Shown: piece by piece, positions 53,501-57,854 of the stretch
Numbering within the stretch: the stretch's first letter is position 1
How the letters are laid out: every line of letters starts with the position of its first letter
Assembly (NCBI GenBank): GCA_029204225.1
Contig: CM055109.1
Span: 44,641,054-44,705,053 of the forward strand
Reading direction: 5' to 3'
Length of the DNA: 64,000 nucleotides
DNA from: Diphasiastrum complanatum
Taxonomy: Eukaryota > Streptophyta > Lycopodiopsida > Lycopodiales > Lycopodiaceae
Notes under the pieces: model-generated
What the model was told of the DNA's origin: nothing
What the model saw: the letters and a program-made list of their open reading frames with translations, nothing else
Database searches by the model: none
Made by a program: the position numbers and the translations under genes

Positions 53501-55149
53501 TATAGAGCCAAAAGCATCCCGGGCACATAGCCATGCATAGCCCTATGTTCCCTATACGTAGATTCACCTAGAATAGAGTCCTATGCATGGACCAACTATT
53601 CTGCTATTGATAACTCTACACTGTCTCATACCTTGTCTAAACTCCATTTAGTGTGTTCTGGGCCTCACAAGGATATTAGTTACTTTCGGGGCACGTCCAG
53701 CATGACGTGGCATAACTAACAGCTTGTTTCACTGGAGTACCGTTGTATCCAAGACTAGGAGTATACTGTATCCTATGTACTGGTCATGGAAATAACACTA
53801 GTGGACATTTGGTAGGCAATTTCCACACGATCCTAGAAATCCATTGCTCTATTATTGGCTCCAACGATCTAAAACATAAATGCACAAGATAGAAGCAAAC
53901 ATTTTCACTTTTTTATCTCTTTTCAAACTACAGTGGTAGTACCCTAAGAAATCATTGCAACAAGTCTGCTCCTAACGTTTGCTAACCAAAAAAATCAATG
54001 AGTGCCTCTCCCAAGGCTCATTGATCCAAACCCTTAAGCACCCACTAAACCATGACACATTCTAAGATGACACGTGACTCTTGTAGCTGAATCGCTAGCA
54101 CTTGCCACTTAGCAAGAGTGTGACACATAGGCAAGTATGCAGAAGTTGCTGAAACACCAAGTGTTTCATATAACATATGACGTGTCCCTTTGATTGGTCT
54201 ACTTGTACACATTTTAGGGGACCCCTATGCCAAATATGAGCATGTCACTTCAAGCTAGTGACTTGCCATCCATTTATGAAATCACCACAACCTAGTAAAT
54301 TGGCCATTTTTCTTACAATAGATAATAACAATCTACATGTTTACAATTGGACAAGGATATAGAAAAGTATGACAAACTCTGTAGTTGTTATTTTTTGAAT
54401 TTAATTTACAAGATACTTTGTACATTTTCCACCCTATTAGATACTTTTCAACATTTTTGATGACAAAGTTGTAGTTCCCCTCTAGCACAAAATTGGGAAA
54501 CTCACTCACCTCTATGTTTCTCTGTTTAATATATTTTCTTCTAATTGAAACCTCAATCCATTAAGACATGATGTTGTTCCTTTTGCAGGGGGAAGGGTTA
54601 GTTTTTGCGTATGCTCAATTGGCATATGGGTTTTGCTTGTTTATTGGCTATTGGGCATACTTTTTGACGTATTTTGGAAGTCATGTTGAGCAAACAAAAA
54701 CTGCTCAAAGAAGCTATATTGTGCTGATGTATCTTCTTCCTTTAAGGTATAACACTTAAAGAACTTGCTACTGATTTCAAAGTGTTCAGTGATGCTTCCA
54801 TCTTTGCTAGGCTTATGATGGCTCTTGATGACTTAAATATATCAGTTTGACTTTCTTCATTATTGTCTTTTGTGCACTTTTTGTGGTCACCGTGAGTCAT
54901 GAGACTCGTGTGAAGATGCTTTTTAAAATCCATGTGGATTTTGCTGGAGGTGGTGATGTTAATGTGCTTGATGATGATCTTGCAGAAATACTGGACAACC
55001 TTGGTTCAAAGATTCAATCCTACAACTATGTTATATGTTCACTTTTCAATCATTAGAAAAGCTTGTGCTTCAGGAGGGTGAGAAGTTGATATTGGTACTT
55101 TTTGATACGCCCTACAATCAAGGTGTTTACGGTTTGGTGGACAAACTAG
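8173..55149 (+). CDS. RFT1: RFT1-like ER membrane protein (partial gene, six exons)
   Basis: Six exons join in frame into about 266 codons resembling the N-terminal half of eukaryotic RFT1 (usually 500-550 residues). Diagnostic stretches are [65 protein letters not shown]...GYWAYF and [21 protein letters not shown]1 is a multi-pass ER protein required for N-glycosylation, at or near transfer of Man5GlcNAc2-PP-dolichol to the lumenal side; whether it is itself the flippase is debated. Introns are 756, 13,514, 5,277, 26,392 and 239 bp, then an open one of at least 8.8 kb. No frameshift or stop occurs in any exon, so the gene looks functional. The first coding exon(s) and the C-terminal half are not found. 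Confidence 0.9.
9001..9092 (+). CDS. RFT1: RFT1 exon 9001-9092
   Basis: It continues in phase 0 as YFAVQFHL...[10 protein letters not shown] and ends two bases into a codon at the strong donor GTATGT (9093). The 10-mer TATTTTGCAG occurs twice, at 8991-9000 and 9001-9010. Only the first AG keeps the reading frame with the preceding exon, so exon start 9001 was chosen. Confidence 0.9.
9093..10285 (+). other. RFT1 intron, 5' part
   Basis: Intronic sequence up to copia A. A segment near 9795-9990 resembles 51385-51540 (see the dispersed-repeat entries). An open frame at 9574-9768 has no recognised similarity. Confidence 0.6.
9795..9990. repeat. Dispersed repeat, possible old LTR
   Basis: The run CTCCTCCCAT, TTATAAGCCCT, a CT-rich piece and GGGACACA...TGTCA parallels the run at 51390-51540. 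The CTTATAAGCC/CTTTAAGCCC core looks like a promoter of an old LTR, but no TG/CA ends or target duplication were found. Confidence 0.4.
10286..10702 (+). repeat. 5' LTR of copia A
   Basis: 417 bp, TG...CA ends. It carries a (TTAA)n-like start and a 14-bp segment near 10397-10410 absent from the right LTR. Confidence 0.92.
10703..10714 (+). other. Primer-binding site of copia A
   Basis: TGGTATCAGAGC directly follows the LTR. It is complementary to the 3' end of plant initiator tRNA-Met. Confidence 0.92.
10715..11500 (+). other. Copia A leader with GCAG-rich imperfect repeats
   Basis: From 10760 to 11100 the leader is made of imperfect repeats of words such as CAGGT, CTGAGG and GGGCGGCA, with no coding frame. 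From about 11100 to 11500 gag-like sequence appears in broken frames, for example a frame at 11216-11458 encoding a helical segment. Confidence 0.5.
11200..12100 (+). pseudogene. Copia A gag
   Basis: Pieces in several frames resemble the UBN2-type gag of plant copia elements: a helical part to about 11460, then 11543-11935 with [10 protein letters not shown], a Lys/Gly-rich stretch and a zinc knuckle starting CNFCGKYGH. The final Cys of the CCHC knuckle is no longer in frame. Gag forms the virus-like particle. Several frameshifts make it non-functional. Confidence 0.75.
12060..12370 (+). pseudogene. Copia A aspartic protease
   Basis: The active-site word IDSGATQHM is readable at about 12070-12099, after CWY. 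The frame breaks soon after, and [12 protein letters not shown]-type sequence before the integrase is in another frame. This enzyme would cleave the gag-pol polyprotein. Confidence 0.7.
12400..13260 (+). pseudogene. Copia A integrase
   Basis: The HHCC zinc region is present (WHERFGHLN ... CEGCVMGK, 12465-12597). A direct repeat of period 26 bp (12611-12636 and 12637-12660) then shifts the frame. The catalytic core is shortened: after [11 protein letters not shown] the segment with the second Asp is missing, and sequence resumes at [13 protein letters not shown] and GVAERKN. The downstream part ([15 protein letters not shown]) is intact. Integrase would join element DNA to the host chromosome; this copy cannot. 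Confidence 0.82.
13690..15113 (+). pseudogene. Copia A reverse transcriptase and RNase H
   Basis: The reverse transcriptase begins near [14 protein letters not shown] and continues with [33 protein letters not shown] and the catalytic YVDDLIITG at 14214-14240. RNase H follows with DADWAG, STTGY, SSTEAEY and the terminal [11 protein letters not shown]. In-frame stops include TAG after GYA (about 13847) and TAG at 14282-14284, both where copia relatives usually have Gln. There are also frameshifts near 14480 and 14870. Confidence 0.85.
15131..15142 (+). other. Polypurine tract of copia A
   Basis: ATTAAGGGGGAG lies directly before the TG of the right LTR, the usual plus-strand primer position. 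Confidence 0.85.
15143..15554 (+). repeat. 3' LTR of copia A
   Basis: 412 bp, ending TTA where the left LTR ends TCA. It differs from the left LTR by indels and scattered substitutions, indicating an insertion that is not recent. Confidence 0.9.
15555..19740 (+). other. RFT1 intron sequence, nothing recognised
   Basis: About 4 kb without convincing coding motifs. An open frame at 18814-19104 (96 codons) has no recognisable domain. Several old elements may be hidden here beyond recognition by eye. Confidence 0.45.
19771..19870. repeat. Tandem duplication, 60-bp period
   Basis: A 40-bp block beginning CCATGGGTGAGTACACG at 19771-19810 recurs identically at 19831-19870. A shorter copy of its 3' part (GGCCATATGAGAGACCAT) lies between them. 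Confidence 0.85.
20213..20243. repeat. TTGACTC heptamer tandem repeat
   Basis: Four to five TTGACTC units are repeated head to tail. Related AAGAGTC units recur near 20715-20735 and 21317-21400. Confidence 0.85.
20618..20722. repeat. Near-perfect 105-bp palindrome
   Basis: Arms 20618-20669 and 20671-20722 (52 nt each) match at 48 of 52 positions by eye, with one central base (20670). It could extrude as a cruciform or be a small foldback element. Both outer ends carry the GACTCTTGACATTT word that is also the local heptamer repeat. Confidence 0.88.
21317..21400. repeat. AAGAGTC / AAGACTC degenerate array
   Basis: Imperfect tandem copies of AAGAGTC, AAGATTC and AAGACTC. They are the complement of the TTGACTC array at 20213-20243. 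Confidence 0.75.
21708..21752. repeat. Degenerate interstitial telomere-like tract
   Basis: CCTAAACCCTTAACCCTAAACCCTAA resembles three to four diverged units of the plant telomere repeat (CCCTAAA). It is too short to be a chromosome end. Confidence 0.55.
22607..22767 (+). CDS. RFT1: RFT1 exon 22607-22767
   Basis: The acceptor is ACATGTAG. The first base completes the Met codon split from 9091-9092. The exon encodes [24 protein letters not shown]..., a transmembrane segment with [12 protein letters not shown], and ends one base into a Gly codon at donor GTGAGT. It lies 13.5 kb from the preceding exon, across copia A and the hAT relic, yet phase and family alignment are exact. Confidence 0.92.
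22768..23132 (+). other. RFT1 intron start and 5' flank of copia B
   Basis: It begins with donor GTGAGT and ends TTTTTCCTACA directly before a PBS, as the end of a 5' LTR would. No TGTTAGAAAT start matching copia B's 3' LTR is present, so a normal full left LTR is absent. Confidence 0.5.
23133..23144 (+). other. Primer-binding site of copia B
   Basis: An exact TGGTATCAGAGC, directly after CCTACA, the same six bases that end the right LTR. Confidence 0.88.
23844..24700 (+). pseudogene. Copia B gag
   Basis: ATG 23844 opens [19 protein letters not shown] and [10 protein letters not shown], typical of copia gag. The frame shifts near 23985 into a Ser-rich linker followed by [13 protein letters not shown] and [11 protein letters not shown], and shifts again near 24390. 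A complete zinc knuckle [14 protein letters not shown] is encoded around 24630-24672 in a further frame, after a Lys/Gly-rich stretch. It would form the particle shell; the frameshifts inactivate it. Confidence 0.82.
24731..25740 (+). pseudogene. Copia B protease and integrase N-terminal part
   Basis: An open frame carries the protease active site as two consecutive copies of [11 protein letters not shown], a 33-bp tandem duplication at 24864-24929. The integrase follows with the HHCC zinc region ([10 protein letters not shown] ... CEGCILGKF) and the first catalytic part ([27 protein letters not shown]). Right after RTDRGG a deletion and shift remove the stretch leading to the catalytic Glu. 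The duplicated active site would be expected to disturb folding. Confidence 0.85.
25740..26720 (+). pseudogene. Copia B integrase C-terminal part and linker
   Basis: The frame resumes near [13 protein letters not shown] and runs through [25 protein letters not shown] and [15 protein letters not shown], the usual copia integrase end. A long linker follows with repeated GQQ/DLGQ units (four GQ-rich copies, 26340-26470) before reverse transcriptase sequence starts in another frame. Confidence 0.82.
26700..27050 (+). pseudogene. Copia B reverse transcriptase remnant
   Basis: The first reverse transcriptase block ([24 protein letters not shown]) is joined directly to the late block (LHFYLGLEF in a shifted frame, then [19 protein letters not shown]). 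The segment with the catalytic YVDD is absent. RNase H is represented only by GCLIYL and MSQFMHA. Confidence 0.75.
27276..27721 (+). repeat. 3' LTR of copia B
   Basis: 446 bp from TGTTAGAAAT to TTTCCTACA, preceded by AAGGAGGG. Its first ~110 bp resemble the reverse complement of the solo LTR ending at 49345 (shared GGTTACTTTGACCCAAAAGG), so the two belong to related families. Confidence 0.8.
28045..28196 (+). CDS. RFT1: RFT1 exon 28045-28196
   Basis: The acceptor is GTATTTGCAG. The first two bases complete the Gly codon. It encodes [19 protein letters not shown] and [20 protein letters not shown], the best conserved part of RFT1 ([16 protein letters not shown]). It ends in phase 0 at donor GTAAGT. 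Confidence 0.95.
28197..31427 (+). other. RFT1 intron, 5' part; little recognisable
   Basis: About 3.2 kb of intron without coding motifs. The segment 29663-29775 is similar to 53866-53985 (dispersed repeat). Nothing else stands out. Confidence 0.5.
29663..29775. repeat. Dispersed repeat, copy 1
   Basis: It shares a collinear run with 53866-53985, including GATAGAAGCAAA, TTTCACT, CCCTAAGA and TCTGCTC in the same order. The class is unknown. Confidence 0.6.
31428..31880. mobile_element. MITE-like inverted-repeat element
   Basis: Short termini CATAGAA / TTCTATG flank about 450 bp. Both ends are built of repeated, mutually complementary words around ACGGTTC/GAACCGT, and two ATTAATTA tracts lie inside. 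ACAC flanks both ends and could be a 4-bp target duplication. There is no coding capacity, which fits a non-autonomous DNA transposon; superfamily undetermined. Confidence 0.5.
32205..32372. repeat. CpG-rich block of GGACGCG/CGCGTCC words
   Basis: In otherwise AT-rich intron, about 170 bp is dense in CpG and in mutually complementary words (GGACGCG, CGCGTCC, GTCCGG, GGACG), interrupted by T9 and T6 runs and followed by A14. Several pairs could fold back, such as GGACGC with GCGTCC around 32219-32243. No protein similarity is recognised. Confidence 0.6.
32428..32498 (-). repeat. (CT)n tail of LINE-3, read as (GA)n
   Basis: About 35 GA units follow the CGTGC flank and precede AAAGCTTTATT, the complement of the LINE AATAAAGCTTT signature. 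Confidence 0.9.
32691..36113 (-). pseudogene. LINE-3 ORF2, frameshifted, catalytic Asp changed
   Basis: Four overlapping frames cover the ORF2 product from mid-endonuclease ([22 protein letters not shown]) to the C-terminus. Frame shifts occur near 35600, 34680 and 33730. In the reverse transcriptase, FVDFRKAFD and [11 protein letters not shown] are present, but the catalytic box reads YANDVV (near 34150) where LINE-2 has HADDVV, so the first catalytic Asp is Asn. The zinc motif CQLC...H...C is kept near 33140-33200. The copy is inactive. Confidence 0.85.
36114..37732 (+). pseudogene. Copia C protease and integrase
   Basis: One open frame carries the protease site [15 protein letters not shown] and then the integrase. 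The zinc region is [14 protein letters not shown] ... CEACQKGK, and the catalytic core is HSDVCGPM (first Asp), DNGGEYKS (second Asp) and [17 protein letters not shown] (Glu), all intact. The C-terminal [14 protein letters not shown] region and a charged linker follow. The frame stays open upstream into LINE-3 antisense sequence, so the first ~26 codons of the open frame (from 36032) are not copia. This is the best-preserved integrase among the copia elements here. Confidence 0.88.
37735..39243 (+). pseudogene. Copia C reverse transcriptase and RNase H
   Basis: The reverse transcriptase starts with [16 protein letters not shown] and [12 protein letters not shown], then TAG after FDTY (38034-38036), [10 protein letters not shown] and, in shifted frames, [12 protein letters not shown] and FVDDSLMIG (catalytic, about 38368-38394). 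Further stops follow RRD (TGA) and EKK (TAG). RNase H from 38659 reads [27 protein letters not shown] and [11 protein letters not shown], intact up to the gypsy D insertion. Confidence 0.83.
39244..39601 (-). repeat. 3' LTR of gypsy D
   Basis: 358 bp, reading TGTAATAGATCC ... CTCGTAACA on the plus strand. On its right lies the polypurine tract (minus strand TTAAGGGGGAG). Confidence 0.93.
39609..40973 (-). pseudogene. Gypsy D integrase with chromodomain-like C-terminus
   Basis: One frame with a single TAA (40635-40637). In order: an HHCC zinc domain ([11 protein letters not shown] ... CQKC), the core with [10 protein letters not shown] (first Asp), SDWDSKF (second Asp; gypsy E has SDRDSKF) and VNQVLEDML (Glu), the GPY-like [12 protein letters not shown] region, and a chromodomain-like [16 protein letters not shown] near the C-terminus. 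In chromoviruses such a tail is thought to steer integration to particular chromatin. The last codons lie a few bases before the 3' LTR. Confidence 0.88.
41147..42606 (-). pseudogene. Gypsy D reverse transcriptase and RNase H
   Basis: The reverse transcriptase has [34 protein letters not shown] and [11 protein letters not shown], then a one-base loss near 42083 (between SVLR and YLGKF), then the catalytic [10 protein letters not shown]. RNase H has [21 protein letters not shown] and [10 protein letters not shown]. It ends at TGA 41147-41149, after which a short acidic linker leads to the integrase with a further frameshift near 40990. Both catalytic Asp of the DD box are kept. Confidence 0.88.
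42634..43218 (-). pseudogene. Gypsy D protease
   Basis: It contains [13 protein letters not shown], the active site of the retropepsin-like protease (here D-D-G-A-T), and follows the gag zinc knuckle in the same frame after a TAG at 43261-43263. It is separated from reverse transcriptase by one TAG (42634-42636). It would mature gag-pol. Confidence 0.82.
43261..44375 (-). pseudogene. Gypsy D gag
   Basis: ATG 44375 opens [19 protein letters not shown], with an acidic coiled-coil region and then the retrotransposon gag domain ([17 protein letters not shown]). One missing T near 43907 relative to gypsy E shifts the frame. A second shift near 43665 precedes a basic region and the zinc knuckle [14 protein letters not shown]. 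It would form the particle; it is broken in at least two places. Confidence 0.87.
44376..45160 (-). other. Gypsy D untranslated leader
   Basis: About 800 bp between PBS and gag start, without open frames of note. It contains repeated words such as TCTGAAATTTCAGA and CAGCGA. Gypsy E has a comparable leader (45761-46644). Confidence 0.7.
45161..45173 (-). other. Primer-binding site of gypsy D
   Basis: The minus strand reads TGGTATCAGAGCC one base from the 5' LTR; initiator tRNA-Met type. Confidence 0.92.
45175..45388 (-). repeat. 5' LTR of gypsy D, inner piece
   Basis: It matches the PBS-proximal 60% of the 3' LTR and stops at GTTAG, where gypsy E inserted. The rest of this LTR is at 48569-48712. 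Confidence 0.92.
45389..45746 (+). repeat. 5' LTR of gypsy E
   Basis: 358 bp, TGTTACGAGC ... CTATTACA. It lies head to head with the inner piece of D's LTR, forming a large natural inverted repeat. Confidence 0.93.
45748..45760 (+). other. Primer-binding site of gypsy E
   Basis: TGGTATCAGAGCC, one base after the LTR, as in gypsy D. Confidence 0.92.
46645..47295 (+). CDS. Gypsy E truncated gag
   Basis: An open frame of 216 codons from ATG 46645. It is the intact version of the N-terminal gag of gypsy D, with its acidic coiled coil and the domain around [10 protein letters not shown] and [17 protein letters not shown]. It lacks the zinc knuckle: at FLPEN the sequence jumps to integrase in another frame, adding 13 foreign residues before the stop. 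Particle assembly without a nucleocapsid knuckle would be doubtful. Confidence 0.83.
   Translation: MTTPQGPDQPQERGFDELETEALAYRKGKEPMEVEEQEQFVEELDELVTKEQFLQLVTEVDELKLALANFKSSVDDSFAELKSLILSSAKGSLPSTSQLSPSPLPSVSGETLRSHPSVFKDLKPPTFNGEEKDRNADILQTFLSKWKNIHALKQTPDHLQAIEASLSLGPMAYKWWLNLQETGQTPRSWKAFEEAFLREFLPENARVSEVVCRRAI
47255..48199 (+). CDS. Gypsy E integrase C-terminal fragment with chromodomain-like tail
   Basis: An open frame of 314 codons with no stop or shift, overlapping the gag end. It begins with [12 protein letters not shown], where the deletion junction created the ATG, and retains SDRDSKF (second catalytic Asp), VNQVLEDML (Glu), the GPF-type region and the [16 protein letters not shown] chromodomain-like tail. 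The zinc domain and the first catalytic Asp are gone, so it should not integrate DNA. An intact DNA- or chromatin-binding half might still be made; that is speculation. Confidence 0.83.
   Translation: MPELARLFVDGLFKLYGLPFGIVSDRDSKFTGNFWRAVFHHLHTKLNMSTTDHPQTDGQTERVNQVLEDMLRAYVSKKQTNWEEYLSILEFAYNSTKHSATGYSPFMLMYGFQPRSPTAVGFKQEKVEAARNFLEDLNQMIEYAKRSIRQSQDRARHYADPHRRDVLFSTGEIVYLRVPVDSKTLKSGVCAKLSPRYCGPFTISRRLGEVTYELELPHSSKVFPVFHVSQLQKALARSDNLVGDSVLVLPLDPQQPPHEPVEILDSRETQTRHTLYREYLVKWNDQPIENATWERGSVLRKIFPDFVLEDQDDS
48196..48210 (+). other. Polypurine tract of gypsy E
   Basis: TTAAGGGGGAAGGAG immediately before the right LTR. Confidence 0.85.
48211..48563 (+). repeat. 3' LTR of gypsy E
   Basis: 353 bp; lacks a 5-bp CCAGT present in the 5' LTR. 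It is followed by the GTTAG duplication. Confidence 0.93.
48569..48712 (-). repeat. 5' LTR of gypsy D, outer piece
   Basis: It continues D's LTR from GCCCGCC. It ends GTAATA where the other LTR ends GTAACA, so the terminal CA has become TA. The GAAAG target duplication follows. Confidence 0.9.
48761..48936 (+). repeat. 3' LTR of copia C, first part
   Basis: It begins TGTCAGAAATGG after the polypurine tract CAAGAGGGAG. It is interrupted by an antisense solo LTR and probably continues from 49346 for a few hundred bases; a TATA-like ACATATAAAC is at about 49434. The end cannot be fixed without a 5' LTR. Confidence 0.65.
48937..49345 (-). repeat. Solo LTR, antisense, inside copia C's LTR
   Basis: The minus strand runs from TGTTGGAATG to GTTTCTACA, with a TATA-like TTATATATATG. 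Its start shares GGTTACTTTGACCCAAAAGG with copia B's LTR. Two copies of an 18-20 bp CAACTACTTGACTGTTG unit lie around 49059-49101. No matching 5-bp target duplication was found, so the exact ends are uncertain. Confidence 0.65.
49910..50227 (+). pseudogene. Unrecognised coiled-coil ORF, one TGA
   Basis: After a good splice-acceptor-like TTCTTTGTGTGCAG, a frame encodes [18 protein letters not shown] and a Glu/Arg-rich helix ending LQPRAL. It then meets one TGA (50033-50035) and continues in frame with [32 protein letters not shown] and an acidic end before TAG 50225-50227. Charged helical composition and frame conservation across the stop suggest a once-real protein: a captured host exon, or gag of an unknown element. 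I do not recognise the family. Confidence 0.45.
50230..53279. other. Intron sequence with old repeat fragments
   Basis: A 14-bp word CAGCCGTATGTGGC occurs near 50251 and 50338. A short ACCCTAACCCTAAACC tract lies at 50464-50480. The segment 51385-51540 resembles 9795-9990. From about 52000 to 53279 the sequence could be the non-coding interior of the element whose LTR is at 53293-53721. No gag or pol motifs were seen. Confidence 0.45.
51385..51540. repeat. Dispersed repeat, second copy
   Basis: Collinear with 9795-9990: CTCCTCCCAT, CCTTTAAGCCCTGTACCT, then GTCTCGGG and TGTCAGTGG. CT-rich leader sequence precedes this copy. Confidence 0.4.
53280..53291 (-). other. Primer-binding site of an unnamed LTR element
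   Basis: The minus strand reads an exact TGGTATCAGAGC one base from the LTR at 53293. Confidence 0.82.
53293..53721 (-). repeat. 5' LTR of an unnamed retroelement (minus strand)
   Basis: 429 bp; the minus strand runs from TGTTAGTTATGCC to CTTCCCTTATA (terminal CA changed to TA) and then the PBS. A clear TATA box (CTATATAAGAGG, about 53494-53509) sits at a typical promoter position. No partner LTR or coding region was found to the left, so the element is truncated or non-coding. Confidence 0.72.
53866..53985. repeat. Dispersed repeat, copy 2
   Basis: It matches 29663-29775 in order and spacing with moderate divergence. Both copies lie in the same RFT1 intron in the same orientation. Confidence 0.6.
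54589..54746 (+). CDS. RFT1: RFT1 exon 54589-54746
   Basis: The acceptor CCTTTTGCAG is 26.4 kb downstream of the previous donor. In phase 0 it reads [18 protein letters not shown] and [13 protein letters not shown], then a polar loop to LLPLR, matching the RFT1 segment AQLAY...GYW. It ends two bases into an Arg codon at donor GTATAA, a weak but canonical GT site. Confidence 0.93.
54986..55149 (+). CDS. RFT1: RFT1 exon 54986-55149
   Basis: The acceptor is GATCTTGCAG. It completes the Arg codon, then encodes [33 protein letters not shown] and [15 protein letters not shown], a hallmark RFT1 block. It ends one base into a Gly codon at CTAG, followed by GCAAGT: a GC donor in the context typical of GC-AG introns. 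The next exon should begin by completing Gly and continue with the conserved VVRL-type segment; it was not found in the window. Confidence 0.93.
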
Positions 55150-57124
55150 GCAAGTGATTTGTACCTTTTTGAATGGGCCTCATCTAGAAATCTTAATATA
55201 TTTATCCCATAGATTATATTTGAGTCAAGAACTATCCTTTGTTTTCCTCTCACAAGTGTCGAAAATGTTGGTGACTTCATAAAGTTATCGACTTGTTTTG
55301 TGATGTAAGTAATCATATGCTACAATTCTTGATAGTTTTCTAGCTACATATCCAATTTCAAGTGTGAGTCGATTTGGTGTCTTTGTGTTATATAGACCTT
55401 CAAACCATTTCAATGTAGGATCATTTCTTTTGTAACCAAGCTAGGTGAAATTCAACACTTAGAGATGGAATTGAGAAAACTTACTACTAGTTTGGTCCTA
55501 GAAGGTTAGGACGATTCAATCATTCACATACTATAACTTTAATACCACATGCACCAAGGAAAATTGCATCATGGCGTATTGATAAGAATTAATCAAGATG
55601 ACACAACAATGAGGGGTTAAGATGGGACCCTATGCCCTTTCCCAATTTTGTGTTCCACGAGTAATATGGAGATACAAAGGGCACCAACAGGACGCTGTCA
55701 AAGATAGATCATACATCAAAAATGACTTCTTCATACAAACTTTGATTCTTATCATGACATTGAAGGGAAATTTTGTGTCTAAATATACTATATTTGAGTT
55801 CTTATGAGGGACCAGAGACAAATGAAATATTGATTTGTCTAATACATGTCCTTTCAAGATCCAAAAATGAAGGTTTGCAAAAATATTTCGGACTAGGTCA
55901 AATTTAATGATTTATGACCTTTTAGAAGTGGAGATGCCATGTAGTGGTTGTACAAGTCTATACTATGTTGTATCTTTTTGTATTTTTCTTTGATAGTCAA
56001 AACTTGGTGATACTTGGTGAGATTTGATCATACTTGTCTTAGGCCATAATATATTGTATGAATGCACACTAGATTGATCATTGTGCGAGGTTTTATAATG
56101 GTGAAAATGGGCTACACATGTGGAACCAGTAAATTTAATAAGAATTGTTGAAGATCATGTGTGCATCAATATCCTTCAGAAAGGTGTTAGGAAGAATTTA
56201 CAAAAGTAGCAAACACACGAGTAACACAGTATATATGATCCACAAAGACGTGTGTGGACTATGGGTTCACACTGTTAGTGTTTGTCACTAGGGCCATATA
56301 CTCTGGGCCCTTGGGCCCATCATTAAAATATGACTACTATTAGGTAGTCACATGTTAATCTATGAGCCTCTAGTGGACTGTAGCGCCTTAGGCCATATAA
56401 ATAGGCCTACGAGCCTCGTTATTGATAGTTAATTTATTACTACAATGTAATGTATGTTTTGTTTTTTGTATACCCTACCCCCATGTATATATGTACTTTA
56501 ATGTAGTTTATATTCTACTCAAGCCATATGATGATTAGAGGTGAACTAGATTGAGATTGTTAGTAGGATTCAATTATATGGTAGGATCTAGTATTGAACC
56601 ATATATTAAAGTTGATTATAAGGAGAGGCCTAAGAAGATTTGAACGAGCGTAGGCATTACGAGTGGATTGATAAATGCGAAGACAAATCATTCCTCTCAT
56701 AGGTAAAACTTGTAACTCTATTACCTTCCACAAACAAGTATTAGGTACTCAGCTAGCTACTGTCCTCTTAGGGAGGTAATTGGGGCTAGTTATAAGTATC
56801 CCCACTCTCATGTGTCAATAGTAATCGATTTAACATTAGTGAATCTTGTCATGAGAAGTGGTAATGAGAAATTTTAACGCCATTCTAACTAAGGATTTTA
56901 AGATTGTATTGTTTCATAGTGATATCCGATTAGAGTTTTGATATTGATCTTCTATTTGATCTAAATCTTTAAGTGCTGGATGATCAATCTGTTTATGTCG
57001 CATCTCTCTATTTTATGCTTGAGTTCTTGTGAGCTTAGAAAGTTCTAGAAACCTCCATAGCCAATCACAGGGTGAGGGAATCCCTTTCTTTCCATTTAGT
57101 TTGGTGAGAAAACCCTAATCCATG
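55150..57124 (+). other. RFT1 intron sequence, nothing recognised
   Basis: About 2 kb searched for the next RFT1 exon without success. No transposon hallmark was seen. RFT1 must continue past LINE-4, so this intron exceeds 8.8 kb. Confidence 0.45.
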
Positions 57125-57378
57125 AGAGAAAGAAAGAAAGAAAGCTTTATTCATGTCTTTTCCATGCCAAAAGGCATATAAGACTAGTTAATATACAAAT
57201 CAAATATGTGGGAACAGTGGGAGCATATGAAATGTCTCTGAAATAGTAACGAAAGAAACAATATATCTAAATACTATGAACGGATGAGATGAGATATAAA
57301 TGAGCATAAGTGCTATTGAAATGTCAAAAATGAGGTATAGCACTGTCATCATGTCCTGATGATGCTACAGAAGGATGT
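57125..57378 (-). mobile_element. LINE-4, 3' end piece
   Basis: It has the (CTTT)n/CT tail, the AATAAAGC complement (about 57143-57151) and the family hairpin (57164-57177), followed by 3' UTR up to GAAGGATGT, where gypsy F inserted. The remainder of LINE-4 resumes at 62846. Confidence 0.85.
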
Positions 57379-57827
57379 TGTTACAACTCTCTACTTACTG
57401 CAAACATCCAGGTGCCGGTTAACCACAAGAGACCGAACGATTCACGTTCCACCCCGCCGTAGGACCTAATCCGGGTCCACCCTCTGAGCCCTAGCCTGTG
57501 ACCGTATCAAGCGGGATTCGACCTCCATCCTAGACAGTGTCCCATACCACTGCCTAGGCTCTCAGCCATCTCCTGCCTCAAGCTAGCATACATCCTGGCC
57601 GTGCACTCGCTCTCCATCCACCTCCTCCTAGGTAGATAGAATGGATGGCAAATGAGTCCTCCTCCCCTTGTGTACTTCCAAGGAGAGAGACTCCAAGCCA
57701 TGTGCACACCTAGATCATGACACGTGGCAACCATGCAGGTTCACGAGTCACCGGTCAAGTCTACAGGCCTAGTCATCATCCAGTCTCAAGTTTAGGGGTG
57801 GGACCCAAGGGAGTTAAGTCCCTAACA
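57379..57827 (-). repeat. 3' LTR of gypsy F
   Basis: Plus strand TGTTACAACTC ... CCCTAACA. The polypurine tract lies just right of it (minus strand AAGGAAGAGGGAA). Confidence 0.93.
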
Positions 57828-57854
57828 TTCCCTCTTCCTTAAAAAATTCTTTAT

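Noticed and set aside
55150-57124. Candidate next RFT1 exon
   Set aside because: No frame with the expected VVRL / FEES-type block after a plausible AG acceptor was seen.
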